DNA from: Methylomonas rhizoryzae
Lineage (GTDB): Bacteria; Pseudomonadota; Gammaproteobacteria; Methylococcales; Methylomonadaceae
Length of the DNA: 64,000 nucleotides
Direction: 5' to 3'
NCBI RefSeq assembly: GCF_008632455.1
Contig: NZ_CP043929.1
Location: 682,001-746,000 of the forward strand
This document shows, in pieces, positions 17,388-26,013 of the stretch. The position numbers were made by a program, and so were the translations under genes. Numbering within the stretch: position 1 is the first letter of the stretch; the number at the start of each line of letters is the position of its first letter. The notes beneath the pieces are model-generated. The model saw nothing but the letters and a program-made list of their open reading frames with translations. It ran no database searches and was not told the origin of the DNA.

Positions 17388-20300
17388 ATGGTTTACCGGT
17401 ATTTGGCTTTAGGCCTATTGTTTTGGATTTCGCCGGGTGTTTGGGCTGCGGATGGGTTTGAGCCCGTGAGGCTGCAATTGAAATGGAAGCATCAATTTCA
17501 ATTTGCCGGGTATTACGCCGCCCTGGAAAAAGGATTTTATCGTGATGCCGGTTTAGACGTCCGGATAGTCGAAGGCGGACCGGAGCGTCCCCCGGTGGAG
17601 ACTGTTGTAGCCGGTTTGGCCGATTTCGGCGTCAGTAACTCGCAATTGATTTTGGAACGCGGCAAACGTCAACCGGTAGTGGTGTTGGCGCCGATCATCC
17701 AACATTCTCCCCTTAGTTTGGTAGTCAAGCGGGACAGCGGCATTAGCACTGTGGCGGATCTGGCAGGTAAACGCTTGATGATAGGTCCGGACGACGCTGA
17801 ACTTCAGGCGTATTTTCGCGATTCCGGATTGAAAGCCGGGGATTACCAGCGCCAAGTGCATAGTCAAGATGTGCACGATCTGATCGACGATCGTACCGAC
17901 GGCCTGTCGGCTTACACGCCCGACCAACCCTATACCTTATATAAAGCCGGGGTGGACTACCTGGAGCTGCGGGCCATCAACGCCGGCATCGACTTTTATG
18001 GCGATACCTTATTTACTTCGGAAGATTATCTATCCCGGCATCCCGAACAGGTGAGTGCCTTTCGAGCGGCATCCTTGAAGGGCTGGGCCTATGCCATGCA
18101 GCACCCGGAGGAAGTTGCCTTATTGATACACCAGCGTTACGCCCCGGATCGTTCCATGGAGCATTTATTGTGGGAGGCTATGCAGTATCGGCCTTTCATC
18201 ATGGCCGATTTGATCGAGCTAGGCCACAACAGCGTTTCCCGCTGGCGGCACATCGCGGATGTTTACATTCGCTTGGGGATGTTGCCGGCCGATTTCGATA
18301 TGCGCGGCATGTTTTATCAAACCGAGGCATTAGACTTCGGTCGCGTTTATCCCTGGTTGATAGGTTTGGCGGTCTTAGTGCTGTTGTTTGCCGGGTTTGC
18401 GGCGTTTGCGCAGCACGGACGGCGTACTTTGTACCGCTTGCATAACCGGCAGGAAATGTTGGCCGCCAATTTGCCCGGCGTGATTTACCAATATTTACTC
18501 CGTGCGGACGGCAGCGCCTGTTTTCCTTACGCCAGTATCGGACTTTACGACGTTTTCGGCGTGCCCCCGGACCAAGTCGGCGAAGATGCGTCGCCGATTT
18601 TCCAGGTGATGCATCCGGACGATGTGCAAAGGGTTAAAAACGGCATTCGCACGTCCGCGGAGCGCTTGACGGTGTGGCAGGACGAATATCGCGTCAAACA
18701 TCCTGTGAAAGGCGAGATATGGGTCGAAGGCAGGGCCAGCCCTATGCGCACCGAAAACGGCGACGTGTTGTGGCATGGTTTCATAGCCGATATCAGCCAG
18801 CGTAAACAGCTGGTGCGGCAGCTGCAGGAAAGCGAAACCCGCTTCAGACAGATGTTCGAATATATTCCGGTCGCTTATCAGGCTTTGGACGTCAACGGCA
18901 AGTTCGTGGATTTTAACGACGGATTACAGCATCTGTTGGGATATAACCGCGAACAACTGCTGGGCATGTGTTTTAGCGATTTGTGGCATGACGACGACAA
19001 TTTGGCTTGGGCCGGTTTGTTTGCATCCTTGGAAATTCAAGAATCGATTTCCGACGAACTGACCTTGCTACGGCAAAACGGCATCCCGGTAACCGTTTTG
19101 ATCGATTGTCGGGTGCAACGCGACGAACGCGGCAGATTTCAGAGAATTCATTGTATTTTGCATAACATCACCGAGCGTAAAGCCATGGAGGAGGCGATTA
19201 CGAAAAGTGAGCATAAGTTTCGAAACATTGCCGCAACCGTGCCGGGTATGTTGTGCGATTACGTATTTCCCCCGCACCGAAACGCCCGATTTTTATATGC
19301 CGGCCCGCGTTGCCGGGATATTTTGGGTTTAGAGCCGGAGGCTTTGTTGGCTGATTTCAGCTTGTTTTTGCAAATGCTGCACCCGGATGATTTGGTGTCG
19401 TTGGCGCTAGAACAGCAGGCGGCCGAAATGAACGGCAGGGTATTCAATGTTGAATGCAGAATTAAACTTGCCTCGGGGCAGGCCAAATGGATACAGATTG
19501 TTTCCCAAGCCAATCCGGCGACAGCGGACGAGTCCGCCGTTTGGAGCGGGATTATTTTGGACGTTACCGAGCGCAAGCGCATCGAAGAAAACCTTGCCCG
19601 GGCCAAAGAAGCCGCGGAAGCGGCCAACCGGGCGAAGTCGGTGTTTTTATCCAGCGTCAGCCATGAACTGCGCACGCCGCTGAACGCTATCATAGGTTTT
19701 AGCCATCTGTTGGAAACCGACGTCGAGGAGCCGCTGAGCAAAAGTCAGGCCGAATCCTTAAGCTATATCGCCCGTAGCGGCCAGCATTTGCTGAAATTGG
19801 TTAACGAAATTTTAGATTTGGCCAGAATCGAGGCCGGCAAAATGGATTTGGAAATTGCCCCGGTTTTGTTGCGTAGCTTGTTCCAAGAGTGTTTGCCGTT
19901 ATTTGCCAACATGGCGGCGGAAAAACAGGTCACAATGAATACCTGCGGGGTTTGTCCGAAAGGCCCGGACAGCGAGGGCCTGTCCGAATGGCAGGCAATC
20001 TGCCAAACCGGCATGTTGGCGGTCATGGCGGATAGATCGCGTTTGCGGCAGGTGTTGAATAACTTGTTGTCTAACGCAATCAAATACAATCGAGCCGGCG
20101 GCAGTGTCAATCTGCGCTGTTCGGTGCGCGGCGATTCGGTTCGAATCAGCGTAACAGATAGCGGAAAAGGTATTGCGGAACAGTATTGGCCGGAAATGTT
20201 CACGCCGTTTCACCGTTTAGGCGCAGAAAACAGCGCTATAGAAGGTAGTGGTATAGGCTTGGTGATCTGCAAACAGTTGGTGGAAGCCATGAACGGCGCT

Positions 20301-20909
20301 ATCGGTTTCGAATCTCAACAGGACGTAGGCAGTACCTTCTGGATAGAATTGCCGGTAGCCGATTTTTCCGTCTTGAACGGCGCCGGCATCGGCGAGCAAA
20401 GGGAAGAAGCCAAGCATACCCGAGCGTTGCCGGATGTACACGGCACTGTCGTGTACATAGAAGACAATTTGACTAACGCCATGTTGATGCAGCATATTTT
20501 GCGTAGGGTACCCGGGATTACCCTGCGGCATTTTCAGGCCGCGGAACCGGCGCTGACGGAGCTGGAACAGCTTGAGGCCGATTTGGTTTTCGTGGACGTC
20601 AATTTGCCGGGAATGAACGGTGTCGAAGCGCTACGCAGGATTAAAAATAATCCTGCGACGGCCGAGCTACCTGTTGTGGCGATTACCGCCGATGCGCTGA
20701 ACGGTGCGGGGATAGCCGAGGAGCACGCCGGATTTGCCGATTATTTAATCAAGCCGTTCGATGTAGATCAGTTAATGATGGTGTTGCAGCGCTTAATCGG
20801 CGTGCGGCAGGAACAAACTGCTTGCGATCCGTTCATGCCCGAGAACAATCCGTTAAGCCTCCCTGGGCCGGTTTGCCCTGAGCCCGGTCGACAAGCGAAC
20901 GGAATTTAA
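17388..20909 (+). CDS. Hybrid sensor histidine kinase with periplasmic NMT1/THI5-like binding domain
   Basis: 1173 residues. A signal peptide (about 1-21) leads to an NMT1/THI5-like substrate-binding domain (about 25-300, with RLQLKWKHQFQFAGYYAALEKG) of the kind used by pyrimidine/thiamine-precursor transporters. A membrane helix follows near 320-340, then three PAS domains (about 355-480, 485-605, 610-735). The HisKA domain carries the phospho-acceptor His in SVSHELRTPLN (about 765), and the HATPase domain has N box NNLLSNAIKYN and G boxes. A C-terminal receiver (about 1025-1145) has its Asp in VFVDVNLPGMNG. AGAGGAATATAA precedes the ATG. It probably senses a small periplasmic ligand and relays phosphate to an unlinked partner; no HPt or DNA-binding regulator is adjacent. 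The ligand is unknown. Confidence 0.9.
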   Translation: MVYRYLALGLLFWISPGVWAADGFEPVRLQLKWKHQFQFAGYYAALEKGFYRDAGLDVRIVEGGPERPPVETVVAGLADFGVSNSQLILERGKRQPVVVLAPIIQHSPLSLVVKRDSGISTVADLAGKRLMIGPDDAELQAYFRDSGLKAGDYQRQVHSQDVHDLIDDRTDGLSAYTPDQPYTLYKAGVDYLELRAINAGIDFYGDTLFTSEDYLSRHPEQVSAFRAASLKGWAYAMQHPEEVALLIHQRYAPDRSMEHLLWEAMQYRPFIMADLIELGHNSVSRWRHIADVYIRLGMLPADFDMRGMFYQTEALDFGRVYPWLIGLAVLVLLFAGFAAFAQHGRRTLYRLHNRQEMLAANLPGVIYQYLLRADGSACFPYASIGLYDVFGVPPDQVGEDASPIFQVMHPDDVQRVKNGIRTSAERLTVWQDEYRVKHPVKGEIWVEGRASPMRTENGDVLWHGFIADISQRKQLVRQLQESETRFRQMFEYIPVAYQALDVNGKFVDFNDGLQHLLGYNREQLLGMCFSDLWHDDDNLAWAGLFASLEIQESISDELTLLRQNGIPVTVLIDCRVQRDERGRFQRIHCILHNITERKAMEEAITKSEHKFRNIAATVPGMLCDYVFPPHRNARFLYAGPRCRDILGLEPEALLADFSLFLQMLHPDDLVSLALEQQAAEMNGRVFNVECRIKLASGQAKWIQIVSQANPATADESAVWSGIILDVTERKRIEENLARAKEAAEAANRAKSVFLSSVSHELRTPLNAIIGFSHLLETDVEEPLSKSQAESLSYIARSGQHLLKLVNEILDLARIEAGKMDLEIAPVLLRSLFQECLPLFANMAAEKQVTMNTCGVCPKGPDSEGLSEWQAICQTGMLAVMADRSRLRQVLNNLLSNAIKYNRAGGSVNLRCSVRGDSVRISVTDSGKGIAEQYWPEMFTPFHRLGAENSAIEGSGIGLVICKQLVEAMNGAIGFESQQDVGSTFWIELPVADFSVLNGAGIGEQREEAKHTRALPDVHGTVVYIEDNLTNAMLMQHILRRVPGITLRHFQAAEPALTELEQLEADLVFVDVNLPGMNGVEALRRIKNNPATAELPVVAITADALNGAGIAEEHAGFADYLIKPFDVDQLMMVLQRLIGVRQEQTACDPFMPENNPLSLPGPVCPEPGRQANGI

Positions 20910-21043
20910 AAGGCTTGAACGATGGTTGAGCGCGTATCAAACGCTCACGTTTCGGCAGGCTGTTTTGTTTACGCGCCGCAACCGATTTTTAGACGTATGG
21001 GTTCGCTAGCGTTTTGCTTTTCTCCGGTTTCAACTAAGCACTC

Positions 21044-23398
21044 ATGATGCGTAATGTCTTGTTAGTCAGTCTGACTGCCGTTGTTTTCGTTACCGCGGCG
21101 GCCTATGGCTTGTTGGCGGCTTCCATACCCGAACGCGCCGGGCAGGCGCGATTGCCGGGAATGCGTGCAGCAGCCGAGGTGCGTAGCGATCAATTGGGCG
21201 TGCCCTATATCAGCGCCGCCGATCGCGAAGATGCATTCCGCACTTTGGGCTATTGGCATGCGCGCGACCGGTTATTTCAAATGGAACTGATGCGTAGGAA
21301 AGCGGCCGGGCGTTTGGCAGAATTGTTCGGCGCGCCGGCTGTGTCTATCGACCGCAAGCAAAGGGTTTACCAATTTTCACGGACGGCCCGGCAAATCGTT
21401 GCCGATTTACCCGATGCGCAGCGGCGCGGCTTATCGGCCTATGCCGAAGGGGTTAACGCTTATCTGCAGCAAACCGGCGTATTGCCGCCGGAGTTTTTGG
21501 CGTTGCGGTTTCGTCCGGAACCTTGGCAAGCGGCGGATAGCATTTTGGTGATTTTGGCGATGTTTCAGACGCTCAACGGTCAAGAGCAGGACGAGCGCAT
21601 GGTCAGCGTCATGCAGCGCGCAATGCCGGCAGACTTGGTTAGCTTCCTGACGCCGGACACGGATCTTTACGCCACGGTTTTGGTCGGAGGAGCCGCGCCG
21701 CGCCGCGCTAGCCAATCCGTGCCGATAGCGGCGTTGGTCGCTTTACCGGAAGCGTTCGTGCAATTCGCGCAAGCAGGCGTCGATCTGGAAAATGTCGTAG
21801 CCGGCTCCAACAACTGGGCCGTAGCCGGCAGTAAAACGGCCGACGGACGGGCGATAGTCGCCAACGACATGCATTTGACTCTGGGCGTGCCGAACATCTG
21901 GTACCGCGCCGATTTGCGCTATCAAGATCGGCAGGTGTACGGAGTGACCTTGCCCGGCGTGCCCGGCGTCATCGTCGGAGCTAACCGGCACGTGGCTTGG
22001 GGCTTCACCAACGTTACCGCCGACTTGTTGGATCTGATTGCTTTGGAAACAGATCCCGAACATCCGGGTGCTTACCGTACCCCGCAAGGTTGGCGGCCGT
22101 TCGACAGTCATAACGAAACCATCAAAGTCAAAGGCGGCAGCGATATTGAGTTGACGCTGCAAGACACGATTTGGGGCCCGGTTTCCGATCAGCCGCTATT
22201 AGGCAAGCCGGTCGCGATTAAATGGACGGCGCTGGAGCGGGGCGGCGTGGATTTGGGCTTGATCGATCTCGATGCCGCACAAGACGTTAAGCACGCGATG
22301 GCGCTCATCAATCGAGCCGGCGGTCCGCCGCAGAACGTGGTGTTTGCCGATGACGAAGGTCACATCGGTTGGACCTATATGGGGCGCTTTCCTAAACGCG
22401 TCGGTTTCGATGGCCTACAGGTCCGCGCTTGGGCCGACGGAACGGTGAGCTGGCAGGGATTCATTCCGCCGGAAGAATTGCCGCGATTGTACGATCCGCC
22501 TGAGGGCTTTATCGCGACCGCCAACAACCGCACCCTCGGTAGCGGCTATCCCTATGTGATCGGGCACAACTGGGCCCTGAGCTACCGCGCTTATCGTATC
22601 GCGGAATTGCTGGGTGAAGATAAAGTGTTTACCGAGCGGGACATGCTGGCCATTCAACTCGATAGCCGCAGCGCCGCCTTGGATTTTTACCGGGAACTGG
22701 GGTTGCGCGAATTGCAGGCTGTAGCCGACCTAGACCGGGAATTACGGGAGGCGCAACAAGCTTTAACGGTTTGGGACGGTTATATGCGGGCCGAAAGCTT
22801 GGGTGCGGCTTTTGTCGCGGAGTTTCGTAAACAATTGGCGGAGACGGTATTTGCACGGGTCGTGGCTGCCGGGCAAGCTTACGATCCGGAGTTTAGGTAC
22901 GCCTGGCGGGAAATGGAGACGCCGTTGCGCCAATTGTTAAGCGAGCGGCCCAAAGGCTTTTTGCCGACGGTATATCGCGACGATTGGACGCGGATGATAA
23001 TCGCGGCACTGCGGCAAACCGGCCAAGCGCTCCGCAAACAATACCCCCATCGCGAACCGTCTCGCTTGACTTGGGGCGAGACTCAGCGCATCGATTTACA
23101 GCATCCTTTTAGTAAAACGCTGCCTCAGTTAGCCGAATGGCTGGATATGCCGAGTTTTGACAGCGGCGGGTGCGCCAGCGTTTGTGTGATGGTGATGGGT
23201 AGCGGGCACGGTGCCAGTGAGCGCTTGGCCTTATCGCCCGCTCATCCGGACGATGCGCTGCTGCAGATGCCGGGCGGGCAATCCGGACATTTCTTGTCGG
23301 CTCACTATGCCGATCAGCAAGCGTTTTGGCAAGATGGTCGGGCCGTGCCGTTGCGTGGCGATACGGATGGTGCGGTATTACAAGTGCTGCCGGATTAG
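21044..23398 (+). CDS. Penicillin-acylase family Ntn-hydrolase
   Basis: A 784-residue precursor with an N-terminal hydrophobic signal. The Ntn-hydrolase autoprocessing site is at GSNNWAV: Ser255 would become the N-terminal nucleophile of the beta chain after cleavage. The HDGxP-like N-terminal motif is replaced by SDQLGVPYI. Later conserved features are NDMHL, GVPGVIVGANRHVAWGFTN and a C-terminal QSGH motif. Relatives hydrolyse amides such as penicillins, N-acyl-homoserine lactones (PvdQ, QuiP) or aculeacin; the substrate here cannot be told from the sequence. The start is the first ATG of an ATGATG pair. It stands alone, convergent with rsmA. Confidence 0.85.
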   Translation: MMRNVLLVSLTAVVFVTAAAYGLLAASIPERAGQARLPGMRAAAEVRSDQLGVPYISAADREDAFRTLGYWHARDRLFQMELMRRKAAGRLAELFGAPAVSIDRKQRVYQFSRTARQIVADLPDAQRRGLSAYAEGVNAYLQQTGVLPPEFLALRFRPEPWQAADSILVILAMFQTLNGQEQDERMVSVMQRAMPADLVSFLTPDTDLYATVLVGGAAPRRASQSVPIAALVALPEAFVQFAQAGVDLENVVAGSNNWAVAGSKTADGRAIVANDMHLTLGVPNIWYRADLRYQDRQVYGVTLPGVPGVIVGANRHVAWGFTNVTADLLDLIALETDPEHPGAYRTPQGWRPFDSHNETIKVKGGSDIELTLQDTIWGPVSDQPLLGKPVAIKWTALERGGVDLGLIDLDAAQDVKHAMALINRAGGPPQNVVFADDEGHIGWTYMGRFPKRVGFDGLQVRAWADGTVSWQGFIPPEELPRLYDPPEGFIATANNRTLGSGYPYVIGHNWALSYRAYRIAELLGEDKVFTERDMLAIQLDSRSAALDFYRELGLRELQAVADLDRELREAQQALTVWDGYMRAESLGAAFVAEFRKQLAETVFARVVAAGQAYDPEFRYAWREMETPLRQLLSERPKGFLPTVYRDDWTRMIIAALRQTGQALRKQYPHREPSRLTWGETQRIDLQHPFSKTLPQLAEWLDMPSFDSGGCASVCVMVMGSGHGASERLALSPAHPDDALLQMPGGQSGHFLSAHYADQQAFWQDGRAVPLRGDTDGAVLQVLPD

Positions 23399-23440
23399 AC
23401 GCGGCCATGCTGTCGATCGCCTCGAATGGCTCGGGGCGTC

Positions 23441-24232
23441 TCAATGCTCGGTTTTAGACGCTAGGGCGTTAGCGATTTTGGCAAATTCCGCCAGCGTGAT
23501 GGCTTCGGCCCGCAATTCGCCATCAATGCCGAGTGCACTGAGTTCATCCGCCGATATGAAATTGCGCAAGGAATTACGTAGCGTCTTGCGGCGTTGGGAA
23601 AACGCCTGAGTCACCAGAGTCCCGAAAGCGGACAGGTCGGCTATTGGTACCGGCGGCGCGGCGTGGGGAGTCAGGCGTACAATCGCGGACATGACTTGCG
23701 GGGCCGGGTGGAAGCTTTCCGGCGGTACGTCGAACAGCCATTCGGCGTCGCAGTAATATTGGATCATTACGCTCAAACGGCCGTATTGCTTGCTGCCGGC
23801 TTGGGCGCAAATGCGGTTGACGACCTCTTTTTGCAGCATAAAGATCATGTCTTCTATGCAGCAGGTTGTTTCCAGCAAGTGAAACAGCAGCGGGGTGGAA
23901 ATGTTGTAGGGTAGATTGCCGATGATCCGCAGTTTTTCCGCGTTTTTAGCCAGGCTGCTAAATTCGAATTGCAAAGCGTCGGCACTATGTATGGCGATTT
24001 TGGGGTTGGTAGCGAATTGCTTTTGTAAGCGGGCGACCAAGTCCCTATCCAGTTCGATGACGTCCAAGTCAACGCCGCTTACTAACAGGGGATTAGTCAG
24101 GGCGCCCAGGCCGGGGCCGATTTCCACCCAATGCTCGCCCGGTTGCGGATGAGCGTAGCTCAAGATGTCGTTAATGATGCTGTGATCGTGCAGAAAATTC
24201 TGTCCAAACCGCTTGCGCGCTTGATGGTTCAT
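23441..24232 (-). CDS. rsmA: 16S rRNA (adenine1518/1519-N6)-dimethyltransferase
   Basis: KsgA/RsmA dimethylates two adjacent adenines in helix 45 of 16S rRNA. The 263-residue protein starts with RKRFGQNFLHD, has the SAM motif VEIGPGLGALT, and carries the catalytic NLPYNIS (NLPY) motif. The C-terminal SQRRKTLRN lies in the rRNA-binding domain. It follows pdxA with a 6-bp gap, the common pdxA-rsmA order. Confidence 0.95.
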   Translation of the reverse strand: MNHQARKRFGQNFLHDHSIINDILSYAHPQPGEHWVEIGPGLGALTNPLLVSGVDLDVIELDRDLVARLQKQFATNPKIAIHSADALQFEFSSLAKNAEKLRIIGNLPYNISTPLLFHLLETTCCIEDMIFMLQKEVVNRICAQAGSKQYGRLSVMIQYYCDAEWLFDVPPESFHPAPQVMSAIVRLTPHAAPPVPIADLSAFGTLVTQAFSQRRKTLRNSLRNFISADELSALGIDGELRAEAITLAEFAKIANALASKTEH

Positions 24233-24238
24233 AATCGG

Positions 24239-25219
24239 TTATTTAGATTGGATCATTTCTAAGGCGGTTTGCAACGCGAACTGCAAACTGCCTAAATTGG
24301 CTTTACCCGAGCCGGCTAGGTCGAGCGCAGTGCCGTGGTCGACCGAGGTGCGGATGATAGGCAAGCCCAAAGTTATGTTGACGGCTTGGCCGAAACCTTT
24401 ATATTTCAATACCGGTAGCCCTTGGTCGTGGTACATGGCCAGCACCGCGTCGGCGTGCTCCAGATATTTCGGGGTAAACAGCGTGTCGGCCGGCAGCGGC
24501 CCGTATAAATGCAAGCCTTCGGTACGCAAGCTTTCCAGCGTGGGTTCTATCACGTCCATGTCTTCTCTGCCCAAATGGCCGCCTTCGCCGGCATGCGGGT
24601 TCAAGCCGCACACCAATATCCTGGGATTGGCGATGCCGAAGCGCAGGCGCAGATCGTGGTCCAAGGTGCGAATGACATGGGCCAGCCGATGTTCGGTGAT
24701 GGCGGCGCTGACCTCAGACAAAGGCAGGTGGGTGGTGGCTAAGGCAACTCGCAAACCGGGAGTGGCCAGCATCATGACCGGCGTGCCGCCGGTTTGTTCG
24801 GCGATAAATTCCGTATGGCCGCTAAACCGGATGCCGGCGTCGTTGATGACGCCTTTGTGGACCGGTGCGGTGACCATGGCTTGGAACCGCCGTTGCAGGC
24901 AGCCTTGGGTGGCCAGCCAAATCGTTTCGATGACGTAGTCGCTATTGGCGGGATTAAGGCGGCCGCACACGGCAGGTTCCGGCATGTCGACCGGCACAAT
25001 GCTCAGCGTGCCCGGCGGTGCGATGCGGGCAGGGGCGGCGTCTTCGAAAGGTACCGGATTTAGCGGCAAACCCAGTTTTTTAGCGCGCTGCCGTAATAAT
25101 TCCGGGCAGCCGATCGCGATTAGCTGGCAACGGTGCGGCAGTTGCGCCAATTGCACGCACAACTCGGGACCTATGCCGGCCGGTTCGCCGGGAGTTATGG
25201 CGATGCGGGCGATTGTCAT
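24239..25219 (-). CDS. pdxA: 4-Hydroxythreonine-4-phosphate dehydrogenase
   Basis: Catalyses the NAD-dependent oxidation of 4-phosphohydroxythreonine in pyridoxal-5'-phosphate synthesis. The 326-residue protein begins with ITPGEPAGIGPE. It contains the metal-binding histidines (HTEF, GLNPHAGEGG and MYHDQGLPVLK) and RTSVDHGTALD near the end. It lies 6 bp upstream of rsmA and 21 bp downstream of the MarR-type gene, all on the minus strand. Confidence 0.95.
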   Translation of the reverse strand: MTIARIAITPGEPAGIGPELCVQLAQLPHRCQLIAIGCPELLRQRAKKLGLPLNPVPFEDAAPARIAPPGTLSIVPVDMPEPAVCGRLNPANSDYVIETIWLATQGCLQRRFQAMVTAPVHKGVINDAGIRFSGHTEFIAEQTGGTPVMMLATPGLRVALATTHLPLSEVSAAITEHRLAHVIRTLDHDLRLRFGIANPRILVCGLNPHAGEGGHLGREDMDVIEPTLESLRTEGLHLYGPLPADTLFTPKYLEHADAVLAMYHDQGLPVLKYKGFGQAVNITLGLPIIRTSVDHGTALDLAGSGKANLGSLQFALQTALEMIQSK

Positions 25220-25240
25220 GTTAGCGATGGTACCGAACGA

Positions 25241-25804
25241 TCAAACCGGCTTGTGTTCTTGGCAAATTTGTTCGCTGTCCTCAACGCTGAGTTTTTCTTG
25301 CGTGAGTTGACAAAAAAATTCACCGTCTTTTTCGCTGAAGTTGCGGCAAGTCTTGCAGACGCCGAAAGATTGCGATTGGTTGGCTTTTTGCAACGCGGTC
25401 AACGCTTGTTGAAACACATTGGCGTCCGCGGGGGCCGGGGCGCTGCTGTGCAAAATGTCGGTGGCGCTGGAAAATAAATCCGAAGGACGCGCTTGTCTCA
25501 ATACGTCCGCGCCGTCGGGCAATAAGCGCAAATGCACGACCCGGCGATCGCTGGCATCCGGCACTTTTTCGATAAAGCCTTTTTTTTCCAGAATGATCAA
25601 CGATTGCGAAACGGTACCGCGGGTCATGCCCAGATAGTTGGCGACTGCGGCAGGGGTGTTGCTGAAGCGATTGGCGCGCGACAAATAATTCAAGACTTGA
25701 AAATGTACCGGCTGCAAGCCGAGTTCGGTGCATTTCTTACGTTCTTCCGAGCGTATTAGCGAGGTCATGCATTCGATGAGTTCGTAGATGTCGGTTTCGG
25801 GCAT
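25241..25804 (-). CDS. MarR-family regulator with C-terminal four-cysteine motif
   Basis: A 187-residue winged-helix MarR protein: the DNA-binding part spans about residues 30-105, with the wing containing DASDRRVV. The last 40 residues carry four cysteines (150, 153, 165, 181; spacing CX2CX11CX15C) followed by EHKPV. That pattern suits a zinc site or an Fe-S cluster, so the regulator may sense metal or redox state or nitric oxide. It is divergent from the cytochrome cd1/heme d1 operon and a plausible regulator of it; it may also be co-transcribed with pdxA-rsmA. Regulation and cluster type are inference. Confidence 0.8.
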   Translation of the reverse strand: MPETDIYELIECMTSLIRSEERKKCTELGLQPVHFQVLNYLSRANRFSNTPAAVANYLGMTRGTVSQSLIILEKKGFIEKVPDASDRRVVHLRLLPDGADVLRQARPSDLFSSATDILHSSAPAPADANVFQQALTALQKANQSQSFGVCKTCRNFSEKDGEFFCQLTQEKLSVEDSEQICQEHKPV

Positions 25805-25835
25805 AACGGCGATGCAAATATATTTGGAAAGAAAA

Positions 25836-25864
25836 TTGACAAATCTTATTATAGTGCTTAAATA
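25836..25864 (+). promoter_or_regulatory. Candidate sigma-70 promoter for the heme d1 / cytochrome cd1 operon
   Basis: TTGACA (25836-25841) and TAAATA (25859-25864) are separated by 17 bp in the 209-bp divergent region. A transcript would start about 140 bp before the cd1-type ATG. I saw no clear FNR-type TTGAT-N4-ATCAA box in this region. Confidence 0.45.
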
Positions 25865-26013
25865 TCGATTCGAAACTACTTTGTGACATTCGGCCTGGAG
25901 CCATGCCGAGAATTGCTTGACGCAATAGAGCGAGCGCTGTTCCGCTCCTGCATTTATGGTTTAATGCCCCGGCTTGGCTCTTCTTTTTTTACGACGGATT
26001 ACAGGAATTGTAA

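Noticed and set aside
20910..21043. GAGCG/CGCTC hairpin after the hybrid kinase as a terminator
   Set aside because: Only 5 bp of stem and no T run; too weak to list.
25805..26013. FNR/Dnr-type box before the cd1 operon
   Set aside because: No TTGAT-N4-ATCAA or near match found by eye; only a sigma-70-like pair was listed.
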